Below, piece by piece: positions 33,541 to 42,642 of a stretch of DNA of 64,000 nucleotides; the stretch's first letter is position 1, and the number at the start of each line of letters is the position of its first letter. Source of the DNA: Neptunicoccus cionae (GTDB taxonomy: Bacteria; Pseudomonadota; Alphaproteobacteria; Rhodobacterales; Rhodobacteraceae); contig NZ_PKOJ01000002.1 of assembly GCF_002860325.1 (NCBI RefSeq), positions 310,001 to 374,000 of the forward strand, given 5' to 3'. The notes under the pieces were generated by a model. The model was not told where the DNA came from. It did no database searches and saw nothing but the letters and a program-made list of their open reading frames with translations. The translations under genes and the position numbers were made by a program.

Positions 33541-33930
33541 CGTTTAAGCCTCTGGCCCCTCTCCGTATGGCCACCGCCCAACGCCAAGTGGCGCAAATCT
33601 ACTCGAAAGATTCGGAGGATCTACTCGCAATAGTATCCACATATACTTAAGCGCACTTGCAAAGCGGAAAAACCGCGCCATATTCCCGCCAGATTTGCCT
33701 CAAACGGACCGAAATTCCGTTGCATCATTGCCAAAATCTCTGTTTTTTGACGCGTCAAACGCTGAAATGAGCCTCAAATGCCGCGCCTCTCGCGTCAAAT
33801 AAGGTGATTTCGGGGCATCTCATTTTCACCACAAATACTTTGTTAATCTCGTCGCAATTCGGTCGATGTGAGTCAGTGATCAGGGCCGAAGCAAACACTT
33901 TTTGTGGAAACTAGGACGAGGAACACACAA
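33541..33930. other. AT-richer leader region of the RTX gene, 390 bp
   Basis: Non-coding stretch that is AT-richer than the genes. It holds the 14-bp palindrome at 33746-33759 and several CAAAT/GCGTCAAA words (a second GCGTCAAA near 33793). The ATG of the RTX gene has GAGGAA at good spacing. No small gene or RNA gene was seen. The length suggests an extended regulatory region. Confidence 0.5.
33746..33759. promoter_or_regulatory. 14-bp perfect palindrome upstream of the RTX gene
   Basis: TTTGACGCGTCAAA is a perfect dyad about 170 bp in front of the RTX start, a typical size for a dimeric regulator. Its core GACGCGTC equals unit 2 of the palindrome array at 11674-11681, though the 14-bp periodic array is not present here. 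Confidence 0.45.
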
Positions 33931-35100
33931 ATGACTATTGCAGGAACAAGCGGCGCGGATACCCTTGTAGGTACAAACGGCGACGACATTATTGAAGGTC
34001 TGGGCGGTGCTGACAATCTTGATGGTGGTGACGGAAACGATTCCATCTACGGCGGTGACGGCGAAGACATCATCGAAGGCGGCATTGGCGCCGATTACAT
34101 CGAAGGCGGTGCGAAGGCTGACGAGATTTCCGGCGGCAACGCTGCGGACGTAATTCTCGGCGATGGCGGGGACGACTTCATCGAAGGTGGTCTCGGCAAT
34201 GACGAGATCTACGGTGGCGCCAACATCGACATCATCTACGGCGACGACGGAAACGATCTGCTTGACGGTGGCGGAGGGGACGACAGCCTCTATGGCGGTC
34301 TGGACGACGATACATTCCTCGGCAGCGCCGGTGATGACTACTACGAAGGCGGCGATGGCAACGATCTCTTCATCTTTGGTTCTGGCGCTGATACCTACAT
34401 CGGCGGCGAAGGCTACGATACTGTAAGCTATCAAAGCGCCGAAGCCCGCGTTGTGCTCAGCATGTTCACATCGTCCGGTTCTGCCTCCGGCGTTGGCGCA
34501 GGTGACACGTTTAACGGTATTGAAGCGGTTCACCTCACAACCTTTAACGACGATGTTGTCGGCTCCAGAGGCAATGACACCATCTACGGCGACGAAGGCC
34601 GCGACCGGATTGCAGGAATCGACGGCGACGACGAAATCTACGGCGGCGACGGAAATGACAACCTGTCCGGCAACCAGGGCAATGACGTGGTTTACGGCGG
34701 TAGCGGAAACGACAATATCCAGGACGACTGGGGTGACGATTTCTACTACGGCGGCACAGGTCGCGACACGATCCAGCTCTATCGCGGTTCCAACGTAGCA
34801 GACGGTGGTGGCGCCAAGGATAAATTCGACATCCTCGCTGGTACGCACTCTGTTACAGGTGGTAACGGTAAGGATAAGTTCAATTTCCACACCGATACGT
34901 TTGATATCACCATCACCGATTTCGAGCACCGCACCGACAAGCTGAAGTTCTACAAGATGTTTGATGACTTCTCAGCCGCTCAGGATGCGATGACGCAAAT
35001 CGGCGACGATGTTCAGATCGAACTGGACGCTGCTCTGGTGTTGATCGAGAACACGACAATCGACGATTTCGGCGCAAAAGACTTCAAATTCTTCGGCTAA
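33931..35100 (+). CDS. RTX (haemolysin-type Ca-binding repeat) secreted protein
   Basis: 389 residues, made almost entirely of glycine/aspartate nonapeptides of the GGxGxDxux type from residue 5 to about 300 (for example GGDGNDSIYGGDGEDIIEGG). A C-terminal non-repeat region ends in FGAKDFKFFG, a typical signal for type I secretion. Calcium folds the repeats outside the cell. There is no catalytic domain, so it may be a surface-layer, adhesion or calcium-buffering protein. No type I exporter (ABC or membrane-fusion protein) is encoded in the window. Very acidic. ATG at 33931 with GAGGAA upstream is preferred to the in-frame start 27 bp earlier. Confidence 0.92.
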   Translation: MTIAGTSGADTLVGTNGDDIIEGLGGADNLDGGDGNDSIYGGDGEDIIEGGIGADYIEGGAKADEISGGNAADVILGDGGDDFIEGGLGNDEIYGGANIDIIYGDDGNDLLDGGGGDDSLYGGLDDDTFLGSAGDDYYEGGDGNDLFIFGSGADTYIGGEGYDTVSYQSAEARVVLSMFTSSGSASGVGAGDTFNGIEAVHLTTFNDDVVGSRGNDTIYGDEGRDRIAGIDGDDEIYGGDGNDNLSGNQGNDVVYGGSGNDNIQDDWGDDFYYGGTGRDTIQLYRGSNVADGGGAKDKFDILAGTHSVTGGNGKDKFNFHTDTFDITITDFEHRTDKLKFYKMFDDFSAAQDAMTQIGDDVQIELDAALVLIENTTIDDFGAKDFKFFG

Positions 35101-35110
35101 GGCCGAATCT

Positions 35111-35138
35111 CTGTCGGGCGGTGCAAACTGCCCGACAG
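35111..35138 (+). terminator. Terminator 1 of the RTX gene
   Basis: CTGTCGGGC (35111-35119) and GCCCGACAG (35130-35138), a perfect 9-bp stem with a 10-nt loop, followed by GCTTTCC, 10 bp after the stop codon. Confidence 0.7.
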
Positions 35139-35176
35139 GCTTTCCCGAACCGTTGCCAGAGAACCGAACAAGCCGC

Positions 35177-35198
35177 CCTGCCCTGTGCAGGTTTTTTT
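35177..35198 (+). terminator. Terminator 2 of the RTX gene
   Basis: CCTGC/GCAGG stem (35177-35181, 35187-35191) with a 5-nt loop, followed at once by seven T. Short stem but a strong U-tract; it lies just before the convergent rpoH stop. Confidence 0.65.
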
Positions 35199-35219
35199 AT
35201 GCCAGCACGGCAGAACGGT

Positions 35220-36119
35220 TTAATCCGCTTCGACCATCATGCCCTTTTCCACGGCAAGGTCGCGCATCTTTTCCTGAAGCTTTTCAAAAGCACGGACCTC
35301 GATCTGCCGGATACGCTCGCGGCTGACCCCGTACTCCACACTCAGATCTTCCAGCGTGGTCGGATTGTCCTGCAACTTGCGTTGCATCAGGATATCTTTC
35401 TCGCGGTCGTTCAGCACATCCATCGCTTCAACCATCAACGCCCGTCGCGCCTTCAGTTCGTCGCTTTCGGCATACCGGTCTGCCTGATCCGCAGTTTCGT
35501 CTTCCAGCCAGTCCTGCCATTCCGCAGCACTGTCGCCTTCTTCCCCGCCGACCCGCGCATTAAGAGAGGCATCCCCCCCCGACATGCGCCGGTTCATAGA
35601 GATCACTTCGTCCTCGGTCACGTTCAGGTCGTTCGCGATCCGTTTGACGTTCTCGGGCCGCAAATCGCCCTCTTCCAAGGCACCGATCCGGTTCTTTGCC
35701 TTACGCAGATTGAAGAACAACTTCTTTTGCGCACTTGTTGTGCCCATTTTCACCAGAGACCAGCTGCGCAGGATGTATTCCTGAATGCTGGCACGGATCC
35801 ACCACATGGCGTAGGTCGCCAAGCGAAAACCCTTGTCCGGCTCAAACCGTTTCACAGCTTGCATCAAACCCACGTTTGCCTCGGAAATCACCTCGGCCGT
35901 AGGCAACCCGTAACCGCGGTAGCCCATCGCGATCTTCGCGGCGAGCCGTAAGTGACTGGTGACAAGCTTGTGGGCCGCCTCGGTATCTTCATGATCGATC
36001 CAGGCTTTGCCCAGCATGTATTCCTCATCCGGCTCCAGCATCGGAAACTTACGGATTTCCTGCATATAACGGCTCAATCCCTGTTCAGGGCTTGGCGCTG
36101 GAAGATTGGAATAGCTCAT
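35220..36119 (-). CDS. rpoH: RNA polymerase sigma-32 factor (heat shock)
   Basis: 299-residue alternative sigma factor directing heat-shock promoters. Seen: region 1.2/2.1 SRYMQEIRKFPMLEPDEEYML, region 2 with YGLPTAEVISEANVGLMQAVKRFEPDKGFRLATYAMWWIRASIQEYIL, the RpoH box QKKLFFNLRKAK at about 133-144 that distinguishes it from RpoD, and region 4 ending [21 protein letters not shown] at 36119 with AAAGGAG upstream. Many Rhodobacterales carry two rpoH genes; which one this is cannot be told. No clear heat-shock promoter was seen upstream. Confidence 0.95.
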   Translation of the reverse strand: MSYSNLPAPSPEQGLSRYMQEIRKFPMLEPDEEYMLGKAWIDHEDTEAAHKLVTSHLRLAAKIAMGYRGYGLPTAEVISEANVGLMQAVKRFEPDKGFRLATYAMWWIRASIQEYILRSWSLVKMGTTSAQKKLFFNLRKAKNRIGALEEGDLRPENVKRIANDLNVTEDEVISMNRRMSGGDASLNARVGGEEGDSAAEWQDWLEDETADQADRYAESDELKARRALMVEAMDVLNDREKDILMQRKLQDNPTTLEDLSVEYGVSRERIRQIEVRAFEKLQEKMRDLAVEKGMMVEAD

Positions 36120-36263
36120 GAATTCGGCTCCTTTGACAGCCCGCAACAGGCGGGACCACAGGACAGTTAGGCACCCGCAAGGCAGTTTTCAAGACAGAGC
36201 GCCGTCAAACCCGACCACATTCGTTGGATATAGAATATTCCTCAAGTAAATGTGAAGAATACG

Positions 36264-37316
36264 TTACCCGGATGTCGTCTCGTCCAATGCCCGCAATGCG
36301 CGATCAAGGGCTTGAAGGTCCGCAGGCAGCTCTGCTTCAAATTCAACGTAGCTCTCTGTTACCGGATGAACAAACCCCAGTTTCGCCGCATGGAGCGCCT
36401 GTCGCGGAAACCCGCTGATCAAAGCAACATCCTCCGCCCCGAGCCCGGCCGTTTTGACTTTGCGGCGGGTGCCATAAACCGGATCACCGATCAGCCCGTG
36501 ACCGATGTGGGACAGATGCACGCGGATCTGGTGAGTCCGGCCGGTTTCCAGCCAGCACTCCACCCGCGCCGCACGATCCGCAAAACTCTCGATCACGGAG
36601 GCACGGGTAATTGCATGGCGCCCCGAATTGGCGGCAACCGCCATTCGTTTTCTGTCAGTCTTGTGCCGCTCAATATTTGTTGCCACACGCAAGACGCCAC
36701 CTTGTTCAAAGGCAACACCCGGCAACCCCCGCAAACGCGGGTCTGCCGCCGATGGCACCCCGATGCAAAACGCCGTGTAGCGCCGGTTGATGGAGTGATC
36801 GGCAAATTGCGCTGCCAACCCCTGATGCGCCACGTCGCTTTTCGCGACAACCAGAATGCCGCTGGTATCCTTGTCGATCCGGTGCACGATTCCGGGCCGT
36901 TTGGCCCCGCCGATCCCTGACAGGCTCTCCGCACAATGGTGCAACAGCGCATTTACCAGCGTTCCGTCTTCGGACCCCGGCGCCGGATGCACCACCATAC
37001 CCGCAGGTTTGTTCACAACGATCAGATGGTCATCCTCATAAACCACATCAATCGGTATATCCTGCGCCACGGTTTCCAGCGTTTCCGCTGCCGGCACCAC
37101 GACTTGCCATTCTTCGCCGGGCAAACCCTGCGTCTTGAGCACCGTCACCGGCACACCGTCCGCCACGCGGGACACTGCCCCCGCTTCAATCAATTTACCG
37201 ATCCTCGACCGGCTGAGGCTCTCTTCCTCTGGAACAACCGCAGCCAGTGCCTTATCAAGGCGGGCAGGCGGCGTGTCGCCAAGGATCAGAACAAGGGTTT
37301 GCAACGTGTCAGACAT
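36264..37316 (-). CDS. rluD: Ribosomal large-subunit pseudouridine synthase, RluD type
   Basis: 350-residue RluA-family enzyme that isomerises uridine in 23S rRNA (helix 69 for RluD). N-terminal S4-like domain (ARLDKALAAVV and SRSRIGKLIEAG), then the catalytic domain with the nucleophile Asp in VHRIDKDTSGILVVAKSD, and GRTHQIRVHLSHIGHGLIGD. The start codon overlaps the start of the divergent gene by 2 bp, and no Shine-Dalgarno sequence is seen, so it may be leaderless. Confidence 0.93.
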   Translation of the reverse strand: MSDTLQTLVLILGDTPPARLDKALAAVVPEEESLSRSRIGKLIEAGAVSRVADGVPVTVLKTQGLPGEEWQVVVPAAETLETVAQDIPIDVVYEDDHLIVVNKPAGMVVHPAPGSEDGTLVNALLHHCAESLSGIGGAKRPGIVHRIDKDTSGILVVAKSDVAHQGLAAQFADHSINRRYTAFCIGVPSAADPRLRGLPGVAFEQGGVLRVATNIERHKTDRKRMAVAANSGRHAITRASVIESFADRAARVECWLETGRTHQIRVHLSHIGHGLIGDPVYGTRRKVKTAGLGAEDVALISGFPRQALHAAKLGFVHPVTESYVEFEAELPADLQALDRALRALDETTSG

Positions 37317-37623
37317 GGATCAAAACGATTTCCAAATAGAGGAACCCGCGAATTTGCGGTTCCTGAGAAGGCTGGTTACGATCCTGACCGCAACCATGAT
37401 CCTCGGGCTTCTAGCCATCTTCGCCGTGCTTGTCATGCGTTTCTCGACAAACAGCGGCCCTGCCCTGCCAGACAGCATCACCCTGCCCGACGGCAGCGAG
37501 GCAACCGCCTTCACTCAAGGCGGTGACTGGTATGCGATTGTTACAGCGGAGGACACAATTCTGATCTATGATCGCACAACCGGAGAATTGCGCCAGACCG
37601 TTCAGATCGATTCCCGGCCATGA
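37315..37623 (+). CDS. Small single-pass membrane protein (DUF6476-like)
   Basis: 102 residues: a short N-terminal cytoplasmic part, one membrane segment (LVTILTATMILGLLAIFAVLV at about 21-41), and a periplasmic C-terminal region with ITLPDGSEATAFTQGGDWYAIVT. This type of protein is conserved next to rluD in Rhodobacterales, hence the family name; function unknown. The ATG shares bases with the divergent rluD start (CATG). The longer in-frame start runs back into rluD and is rejected. Confidence 0.78.
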   Translation: MDQNDFQIEEPANLRFLRRLVTILTATMILGLLAIFAVLVMRFSTNSGPALPDSITLPDGSEATAFTQGGDWYAIVTAEDTILIYDRTTGELRQTVQIDSRP

Positions 37624-37693
37624 ACCTCTTTTTGGTGCAAATATCCAAATCCCGCGTCTTGCCGCGCCCTCTTAACGACAGCATATTAACTCC

Positions 37694-39673
37694 ATGAGCC
37701 TGCCCGACGGTTTTCTCGACGAATTGCGCACCCGACTGTCCATCGCACAAGTGGTGGGCCGCAAAGTTACATGGGACACTCGGAAATCCAATATCGGCAA
37801 AGGGGATTACTGGTCCCCCTGCCCGTTCCATCAGGAAAAAACCGCATCCTTTCATGTGGATGACCGGAAGGGCTTTTACTATTGCTTTGGCTGTCACGCC
37901 AAGGGGGATGCACTGACTTTTGTGCGCGAAACCGAAAACGTCGGCTTTATGGAGGCGGTCGAAATCCTTGCCCGCGAAGCCGGTATGCCGGTGCCAAAGC
38001 GCGATCCGGTGGCCCAGAAAAAGGCGGACCGCCGCACGGTTCTGGCCGATATCATGGAACAGGCGCTGCAATTCTACCGGATGCAGCTTAACACCGGACA
38101 GGCCACCGCCGCGCGGGAGTATCTGGAGAATCGCGGCATGCCACTGGCGATTCAGGAACGGTTCGAGATCGGCTTTGCCAGCGATACCCGCGCTTCCCTG
38201 TTCCAGCATCTGACCGGCAAGGGAATAAGCCCCGCTGATCTGGATGAGGCCGGGCTCTGCGTCAAACCGGATGACGGCGGCACCCCTTTTGATCGCTTTC
38301 GCGGCCGCATCATCTTCCCGATCCGTGATGCACGGGGCCGCTGCATCGCCTTTGGTGGCCGTGCGATGGACCCAAACGCGCGGGCGAAATACCTTAACAG
38401 CCCTGAAACCCCGCTGTTTGACAAGGGACGCAGCCTCTACAACCACGGTCCCGCCCGCGAAGCCGCAGGCAAAACCCAAAGCCTGATCGTGGCCGAAGGC
38501 TATATGGACGTGATCGCGCTGGCACAGGCAGGGTTCGACCACGCCGTGGCCCCCCTTGGCACTGCCATTACCGAACCACAGTTGCAACTGATGTGGCGCA
38601 TGTGCCCCGAGCCTGTCATCGCGCTCGACGGGGATACGGCAGGCATTCGCGCTGCCCGCCGCCTGATTGATCTGGCCCTGCCGCTTCTGGAGGCAGGCAA
38701 GTCCCTGCGCTTTGTGGTGCTGCCCGAAGGACAGGATCCCGACGATCTGCTCAAATCCTCCGGCCCCGGGGCCATGCAGGCCCTTCTCGACAAGGCGCAA
38801 CCGATGGTCACGCTTCTGTGGGAACGGGAAATCGAGGGCAAGGTCTTTGACAGCCCCGAACGCCGCGCAGCACTTGACGCGAGCCTTCGCGCGGCCCTCT
38901 CTACCATTAAAGACCAGTCCTTACGTAGCCATTACACAGCCGCCATAAAAGAATTGCGGGCTGATCTCTTCGCTCCGAAAAACCGCCCCGATACGCCATG
39001 GCAGCCAGCCTTCGGTAAAGGTGGTAAAGGCAAAGGGAAATTCGGTTACCGCCCGCCCCAAGCAGCCACTGCCGGCACCAAAACATCGTTACTGGCGCAA
39101 CAGGACTCACCGTTCGAGCCATCCCGCCTGCGCGAGTCCATGATACTCGCTGCGGCCATCCGCAATCCGGATGCTGCCCTTGAACGGGAAACTGCATTGG
39201 AAAAATGCCCGATCACCACCCCCGATCTGATTAAAATTCAATCGGCCCTCTTGGCATCCCTGCATTTGGACCTATCTGGGGAGGATGCGTCGGGGAATCT
39301 GATTTCGGCGATGACAGAGCGGCTCGGTTTTGATCCGATGACCCATCTGCTCGCCCTGCCCCCCGTGCGCATACATCCGCACCTGAAACCTGACACGGAC
39401 CCCGAATTGATTGCTTTGACCCTGAGCGAAGAGCTCGCCAAACATGCTGCCAACAAAGGCGCAGAAGCCGAGCTTCTGGAAGCCGAACGAGATCTCGAAG
39501 GATTGGCCGATGAAGGACTGACCTGGCGCATCCAGCAAGCCTCCAAAGCCCGAGCCGAGGCAATCAAGGCCAGCATAAATCCGGGTGCAGGACAGTCCGA
39601 AGACCGGGAAAATTTGTCACAACAGTTACAAAAACTAATCGATGATCAGGTTTGGGTAAAGAAAAAGCAGTAG
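37694..39673 (+). CDS. dnaG: DNA primase
   Basis: 659-residue primase that makes RNA primers at the replication fork. Seen: the N-terminal zinc ribbon (CPFHQEKTASFHVDDRKGFYYCFGCHAKGD, about 39-68), the catalytic TOPRIM domain with VAEGYMDVIAL and the Asp pair in VIALDGDTAGIRAA, and a C-terminal DnaB-interaction domain with low conservation. Linked to rpoD just downstream (124 bp), the classic arrangement, without rpsU as usual in alphaproteobacteria. Length fits. Confidence 0.95.
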   Translation: MSLPDGFLDELRTRLSIAQVVGRKVTWDTRKSNIGKGDYWSPCPFHQEKTASFHVDDRKGFYYCFGCHAKGDALTFVRETENVGFMEAVEILAREAGMPVPKRDPVAQKKADRRTVLADIMEQALQFYRMQLNTGQATAAREYLENRGMPLAIQERFEIGFASDTRASLFQHLTGKGISPADLDEAGLCVKPDDGGTPFDRFRGRIIFPIRDARGRCIAFGGRAMDPNARAKYLNSPETPLFDKGRSLYNHGPAREAAGKTQSLIVAEGYMDVIALAQAGFDHAVAPLGTAITEPQLQLMWRMCPEPVIALDGDTAGIRAARRLIDLALPLLEAGKSLRFVVLPEGQDPDDLLKSSGPGAMQALLDKAQPMVTLLWEREIEGKVFDSPERRAALDASLRAALSTIKDQSLRSHYTAAIKELRADLFAPKNRPDTPWQPAFGKGGKGKGKFGYRPPQAATAGTKTSLLAQQDSPFEPSRLRESMILAAAIRNPDAALERETALEKCPITTPDLIKIQSALLASLHLDLSGEDASGNLISAMTERLGFDPMTHLLALPPVRIHPHLKPDTDPELIALTLSEELAKHAANKGAEAELLEAERDLEGLADEGLTWRIQQASKARAEAIKASINPGAGQSEDRENLSQQLQKLIDDQVWVKKKQ

Positions 39674-39682
39674 AACCATTGC

Positions 39683-39727
39683 GAATCATTGATTCGTTCT
39701 ATTGATTCGAAACCAGCATAGTGATTC
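39683..39727. promoter_or_regulatory. Cluster of four GANTC sites upstream of rpoD
   Basis: GAATC at 39683 and GATTC at 39691, 39704 and 39723: four GANTC words in 45 bp, two inside a 9-bp direct repeat ATTGATTCG (39688 and 39701, 13 bp apart). GANTC is the CcrM methylation site of alphaproteobacteria, and GcrA activates promoters carrying it. Lies about 70-115 bp before the rpoD start, where its promoter is expected. Confidence 0.55.
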
Positions 39728-39797
39728 GCCGTATTCGGTTGAACACCCAGCCGAAATAGGCCAAAGGCCAACGGCACATGATATTTTGGAGGCTAAC

Positions 39798-41792
39798 ATG
39801 GCAGCGAAAGACAACGACGCGGCAAAGACCGACGATCCTGAAAACGCAGGCCCGATGAATGACATGAGCCAAGCCGCGGTCAAAAAGATGATCTCGGGTG
39901 CCCGTGCACGCGGCTACATCACCTATGACGAGTTGAACCAGGTGCTGCCGCCGGATCAGGTCTCCTCCGAACAGATCGAAGACGTGATGTCCATGCTGTC
40001 CGAAATGGGCATCAACATCATCGAAGAGGAAGAACTCGAAGACGACAGCTCCAAGGAAGTCGCCGTCGTTGACACCTCTGCCAAAGAAGTCGCGCTGGCG
40101 GAAACCGGCAAGGAAACTCTGGATCGCACCGACGACCCTGTCCGCATGTATCTGCGGGAAATGGGATCTGTCGAACTGCTGAGCCGCGAAGGCGAGATCG
40201 CTATCGCCAAACGGATCGAAGCCGGTCGCAACACCATGATTGCCGGTCTGTGCGAAAGCCCTCTGACGTTTCAGGCGATCACCATCTGGCGCGAGGAACT
40301 TCTTGAAGAAGACATTCTGCTGCGCGACGTGATCGATCTTGAGACGACCTTCGGAAACACGATGGAAGAAGACGGAGAGGAAAGCGTTGTTGCCGGCCTC
40401 AAACCGGCTGCTCCGGGTGCCCCGACCTCCCCTTCCGCTTCGGAAAAGGCTCAGGAAGTGGATGCTGACGGCAACCCGATCCAGTCCGATGACGAAGACG
40501 ACGATGAAGACGAAGCCGCAAACATGTCTCTGGCTGCGATGGAAGCCGCACTGAAACCGCAGGTTCTGGAAACGCTGGAAAAGATCGCCCACGATTACGA
40601 AGCCCTGGCAGCGATGCAGGACGTGCGTATTTCGGCTACGCTCAACGAAGACGAAAACTATTCCGCGACCGAAGAAAATGCGTATCAAAAATTGCGCGCG
40701 TCTCTGGTGGAACAAGTTAACGCGATGCACCTGCATAACAACCGTATCGAAGCCCTGATTGACCAGCTTTACGGCATCAACCGTAAGATTATGTCGCTGG
40801 ACTCCGGTATGGTGAAACTGGCCGACCAATCCCGCATCAACCGTCGTGAATTCATCGATGCCTATCGCGGTCAGGAACTGGACCCGATGTGGCTCGACAA
40901 TATCGCGGAACGGGACGGACGCGGCTGGAGCCAGTTCATCGAACGCTTCCGCGACAAGGCCGAAGACATCCGCAACGAAATGGCACAAGTGGGCCAATAT
41001 GTGGGTGTGGACATCACCGAATTCCGCCGGATCGTGAATCAGGTGCAAAAGGGTGAAAAAGAAGCCCGTCTCGCCAAGAAAGAAATGGTCGAGGCAAACC
41101 TGCGTCTGGTGATTTCCATCGCCAAGAAATATACCAACCGTGGCTTGCAATTCCTTGATCTTATTCAGGAAGGTAACATCGGCCTGATGAAGGCGGTGGA
41201 CAAATTCGAATACCGTCGCGGCTATAAATTCTCCACCTATGCAACTTGGTGGATCCGTCAGGCCATCACCCGTTCCATCGCGGATCAGGCCCGCACCATC
41301 CGTATTCCGGTTCATATGATCGAAACGATCAACAAACTGGTTCGGACCGGACGTCAGATGCTGCACGAGATCGGGCGCGAACCGACACCGGAAGAACTGG
41401 CAGAAAAGCTGCAAATGCCGCTTGAGAAAGTGCGCAAGGTGATGAAAATCGCCAAAGAGCCAATCTCTCTGGAAACCCCGATCGGGGATGAGGAAGACAG
41501 CCAGCTTGGTGATTTCATTGAGGATAAGAACGCGATCCTGCCACTGGATTCTGCTATTCAGGGCAACCTGAAGGAAACCACGACACGGGTTCTCGCCTCT
41601 CTCACCCCGCGTGAGGAAAGGGTCCTGCGTATGCGGTTTGGTATCGGGATGAACACCGACCATACACTCGAAGAAGTGGGCCAGCAGTTCAGCGTAACAC
41701 GGGAACGGATTCGCCAGATCGAAGCCAAAGCCCTGCGCAAACTGAAGCACCCAAGCCGCAGCCGCAAATTGCGGAGTTTCCTGGATCAGTAA
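39798..41792 (+). CDS. rpoD: RNA polymerase primary sigma factor (sigma-70)
   Basis: 664 residues, the housekeeping sigma factor. Seen: region 1.1 ([23 protein letters not shown]), an acidic insert around 205-240 ([10 protein letters not shown]), region 1.2 [30 protein letters not shown], region 2 ([41 protein letters not shown]), region 4 with [26 protein letters not shown] at 39798 with TTTGGAGG upstream is chosen. The 32-codon in-frame extension is part of the promoter region. Two terminators follow. Confidence 0.97.
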   Translation: MAAKDNDAAKTDDPENAGPMNDMSQAAVKKMISGARARGYITYDELNQVLPPDQVSSEQIEDVMSMLSEMGINIIEEEELEDDSSKEVAVVDTSAKEVALAETGKETLDRTDDPVRMYLREMGSVELLSREGEIAIAKRIEAGRNTMIAGLCESPLTFQAITIWREELLEEDILLRDVIDLETTFGNTMEEDGEESVVAGLKPAAPGAPTSPSASEKAQEVDADGNPIQSDDEDDDEDEAANMSLAAMEAALKPQVLETLEKIAHDYEALAAMQDVRISATLNEDENYSATEENAYQKLRASLVEQVNAMHLHNNRIEALIDQLYGINRKIMSLDSGMVKLADQSRINRREFIDAYRGQELDPMWLDNIAERDGRGWSQFIERFRDKAEDIRNEMAQVGQYVGVDITEFRRIVNQVQKGEKEARLAKKEMVEANLRLVISIAKKYTNRGLQFLDLIQEGNIGLMKAVDKFEYRRGYKFSTYATWWIRQAITRSIADQARTIRIPVHMIETINKLVRTGRQMLHEIGREPTPEELAEKLQMPLEKVRKVMKIAKEPISLETPIGDEEDSQLGDFIEDKNAILPLDSAIQGNLKETTTRVLASLTPREERVLRMRFGIGMNTDHTLEEVGQQFSVTRERIRQIEAKALRKLKHPSRSRKLRSFLDQ

Positions 41793-41802
41793 TCAGTTAT
41801 TT

Positions 41803-41827
41803 GGGGTGGTCGGAAAACGGCCACCCC
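41803..41827 (+). terminator. Terminator 1 of rpoD
   Basis: GGGGTGG/CCACCCC (41803-41809, 41821-41827) forms a stem extended by a T-G and a C-G pair, loop GGAAAAC; followed by TAATCT. It lies 10 bp after the stop. Confidence 0.7.
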
Positions 41828-41838
41828 TAATCTGATAC

Positions 41839-41859
41839 AGTCTGAAAAAGAGACTTTTT
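41839..41859 (+). terminator. Terminator 2 of rpoD
   Basis: AGTCT/AGACT (41839-41843, 41851-41855) with loop GAAAAAG, followed by TTTT: a small hairpin with U-tract immediately after terminator 1. Confidence 0.55.
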
Positions 41860-41930
41860 ATGTTCCTGTTTTGAAGTCCTATTTATCTTCGCGCGAATGT
41901 GTCTTCGGCATTAGATGTTGTAAACGCTAC

Positions 41931-42596
41931 CTACCGGCAAATCCCCTCCACCTGCACATCTTTCCATCCCACGATGATTTCTCTGACAGGCAGCTTTTGC
42001 AGCGGGAAATGCGGGGCTAGCATTTTGCGCAAGCGGCTCGTGCGCGGCGCCGTAGGGTCCAGCACCGAGCAGCAAAGATACTCCTCTACAATACGCCCTT
42101 GCTGTTCATAGCCGTAAGACAGGAAATCCCCGCCGCTGTCCGGATCAATCAGATACGGGTCCGCTTTTGTCTGATGCTCTTGTGCCGCCTTGAGCGGGTG
42201 ATAGCCTGTCTTCCTTCTGTTTTGCCACTGCCAGACATGGGTCAGTTCGTGCGCTAGAAACATCGCCTGATACAGGTGGAGCCGGTCCGGATAATCCGGC
42301 GTGTAGCTTTCCAGATAATAATCCGGGTTCACAAATATCCGGTTAAAGAGGGTCACCGCCGATGGCGCGCCGGTCACAATCTCGGTTTTTGGCGGCGGAT
42401 AGACCCGCTCTGTGCAGGTCAGTCGCGGTCGCTTGGGCGCGCGCAGCGTGTAGGACCGCACCGGCGCGTTATCAACCAGACGCACTCTGGACACATTCAG
42501 ATCGGGCCCGTGAAACTGCGCTGCAAACGCCTTTTCACTGTCCGTCATCGGGCGGCCGCAAGCGGCCAGAAACAAAAGGATCAGAAGAGTGCGCAT
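41931..42596 (-). CDS. Lipoprotein with HExxH zincin-like motif
   Basis: 221 residues; N-terminal MRTLLILLFLAACGRP is a short lipoprotein signal (lipobox LAAC). The middle carries FLAHELTHVWQWQ at about 115-127, an HExxH zinc motif in a helix, followed later by SYGYEQQGRIVEEYL that could give a third ligand. Predicted envelope metallopeptidase-like protein; proteolytic activity is inferred only from the motif. Cysteines at CTERVYP and EYLCCS. Convergent with rpoD. Confidence 0.72.
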   Translation of the reverse strand: MRTLLILLFLAACGRPMTDSEKAFAAQFHGPDLNVSRVRLVDNAPVRSYTLRAPKRPRLTCTERVYPPPKTEIVTGAPSAVTLFNRIFVNPDYYLESYTPDYPDRLHLYQAMFLAHELTHVWQWQNRRKTGYHPLKAAQEHQTKADPYLIDPDSGGDFLSYGYEQQGRIVEEYLCCSVLDPTAPRTSRLRKMLAPHFPLQKLPVREIIVGWKDVQVEGICR

Positions 42597-42642
42597 GGGG
42601 CAAGCATGGGGAATTTATCCTGCTAAAGCAACGGCTTTTCAG

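Noticed and set aside
33880-34929. Long open frame antisense to the RTX gene
   Set aside because: It is produced by the periodic Gly/Asp repeat codons read backwards; composition is a valine/alanine repeat with no start signal.
37670-37693. CtrA-like TTAA...TTAA before dnaG
   Set aside because: The half-sites are 10 bp apart instead of the required 7.
39699-41750. A 683-codon open frame antisense to rpoD
   Set aside because: It mirrors the rpoD coding sequence in GC-rich codons; no ribosome site and no recognisable family.
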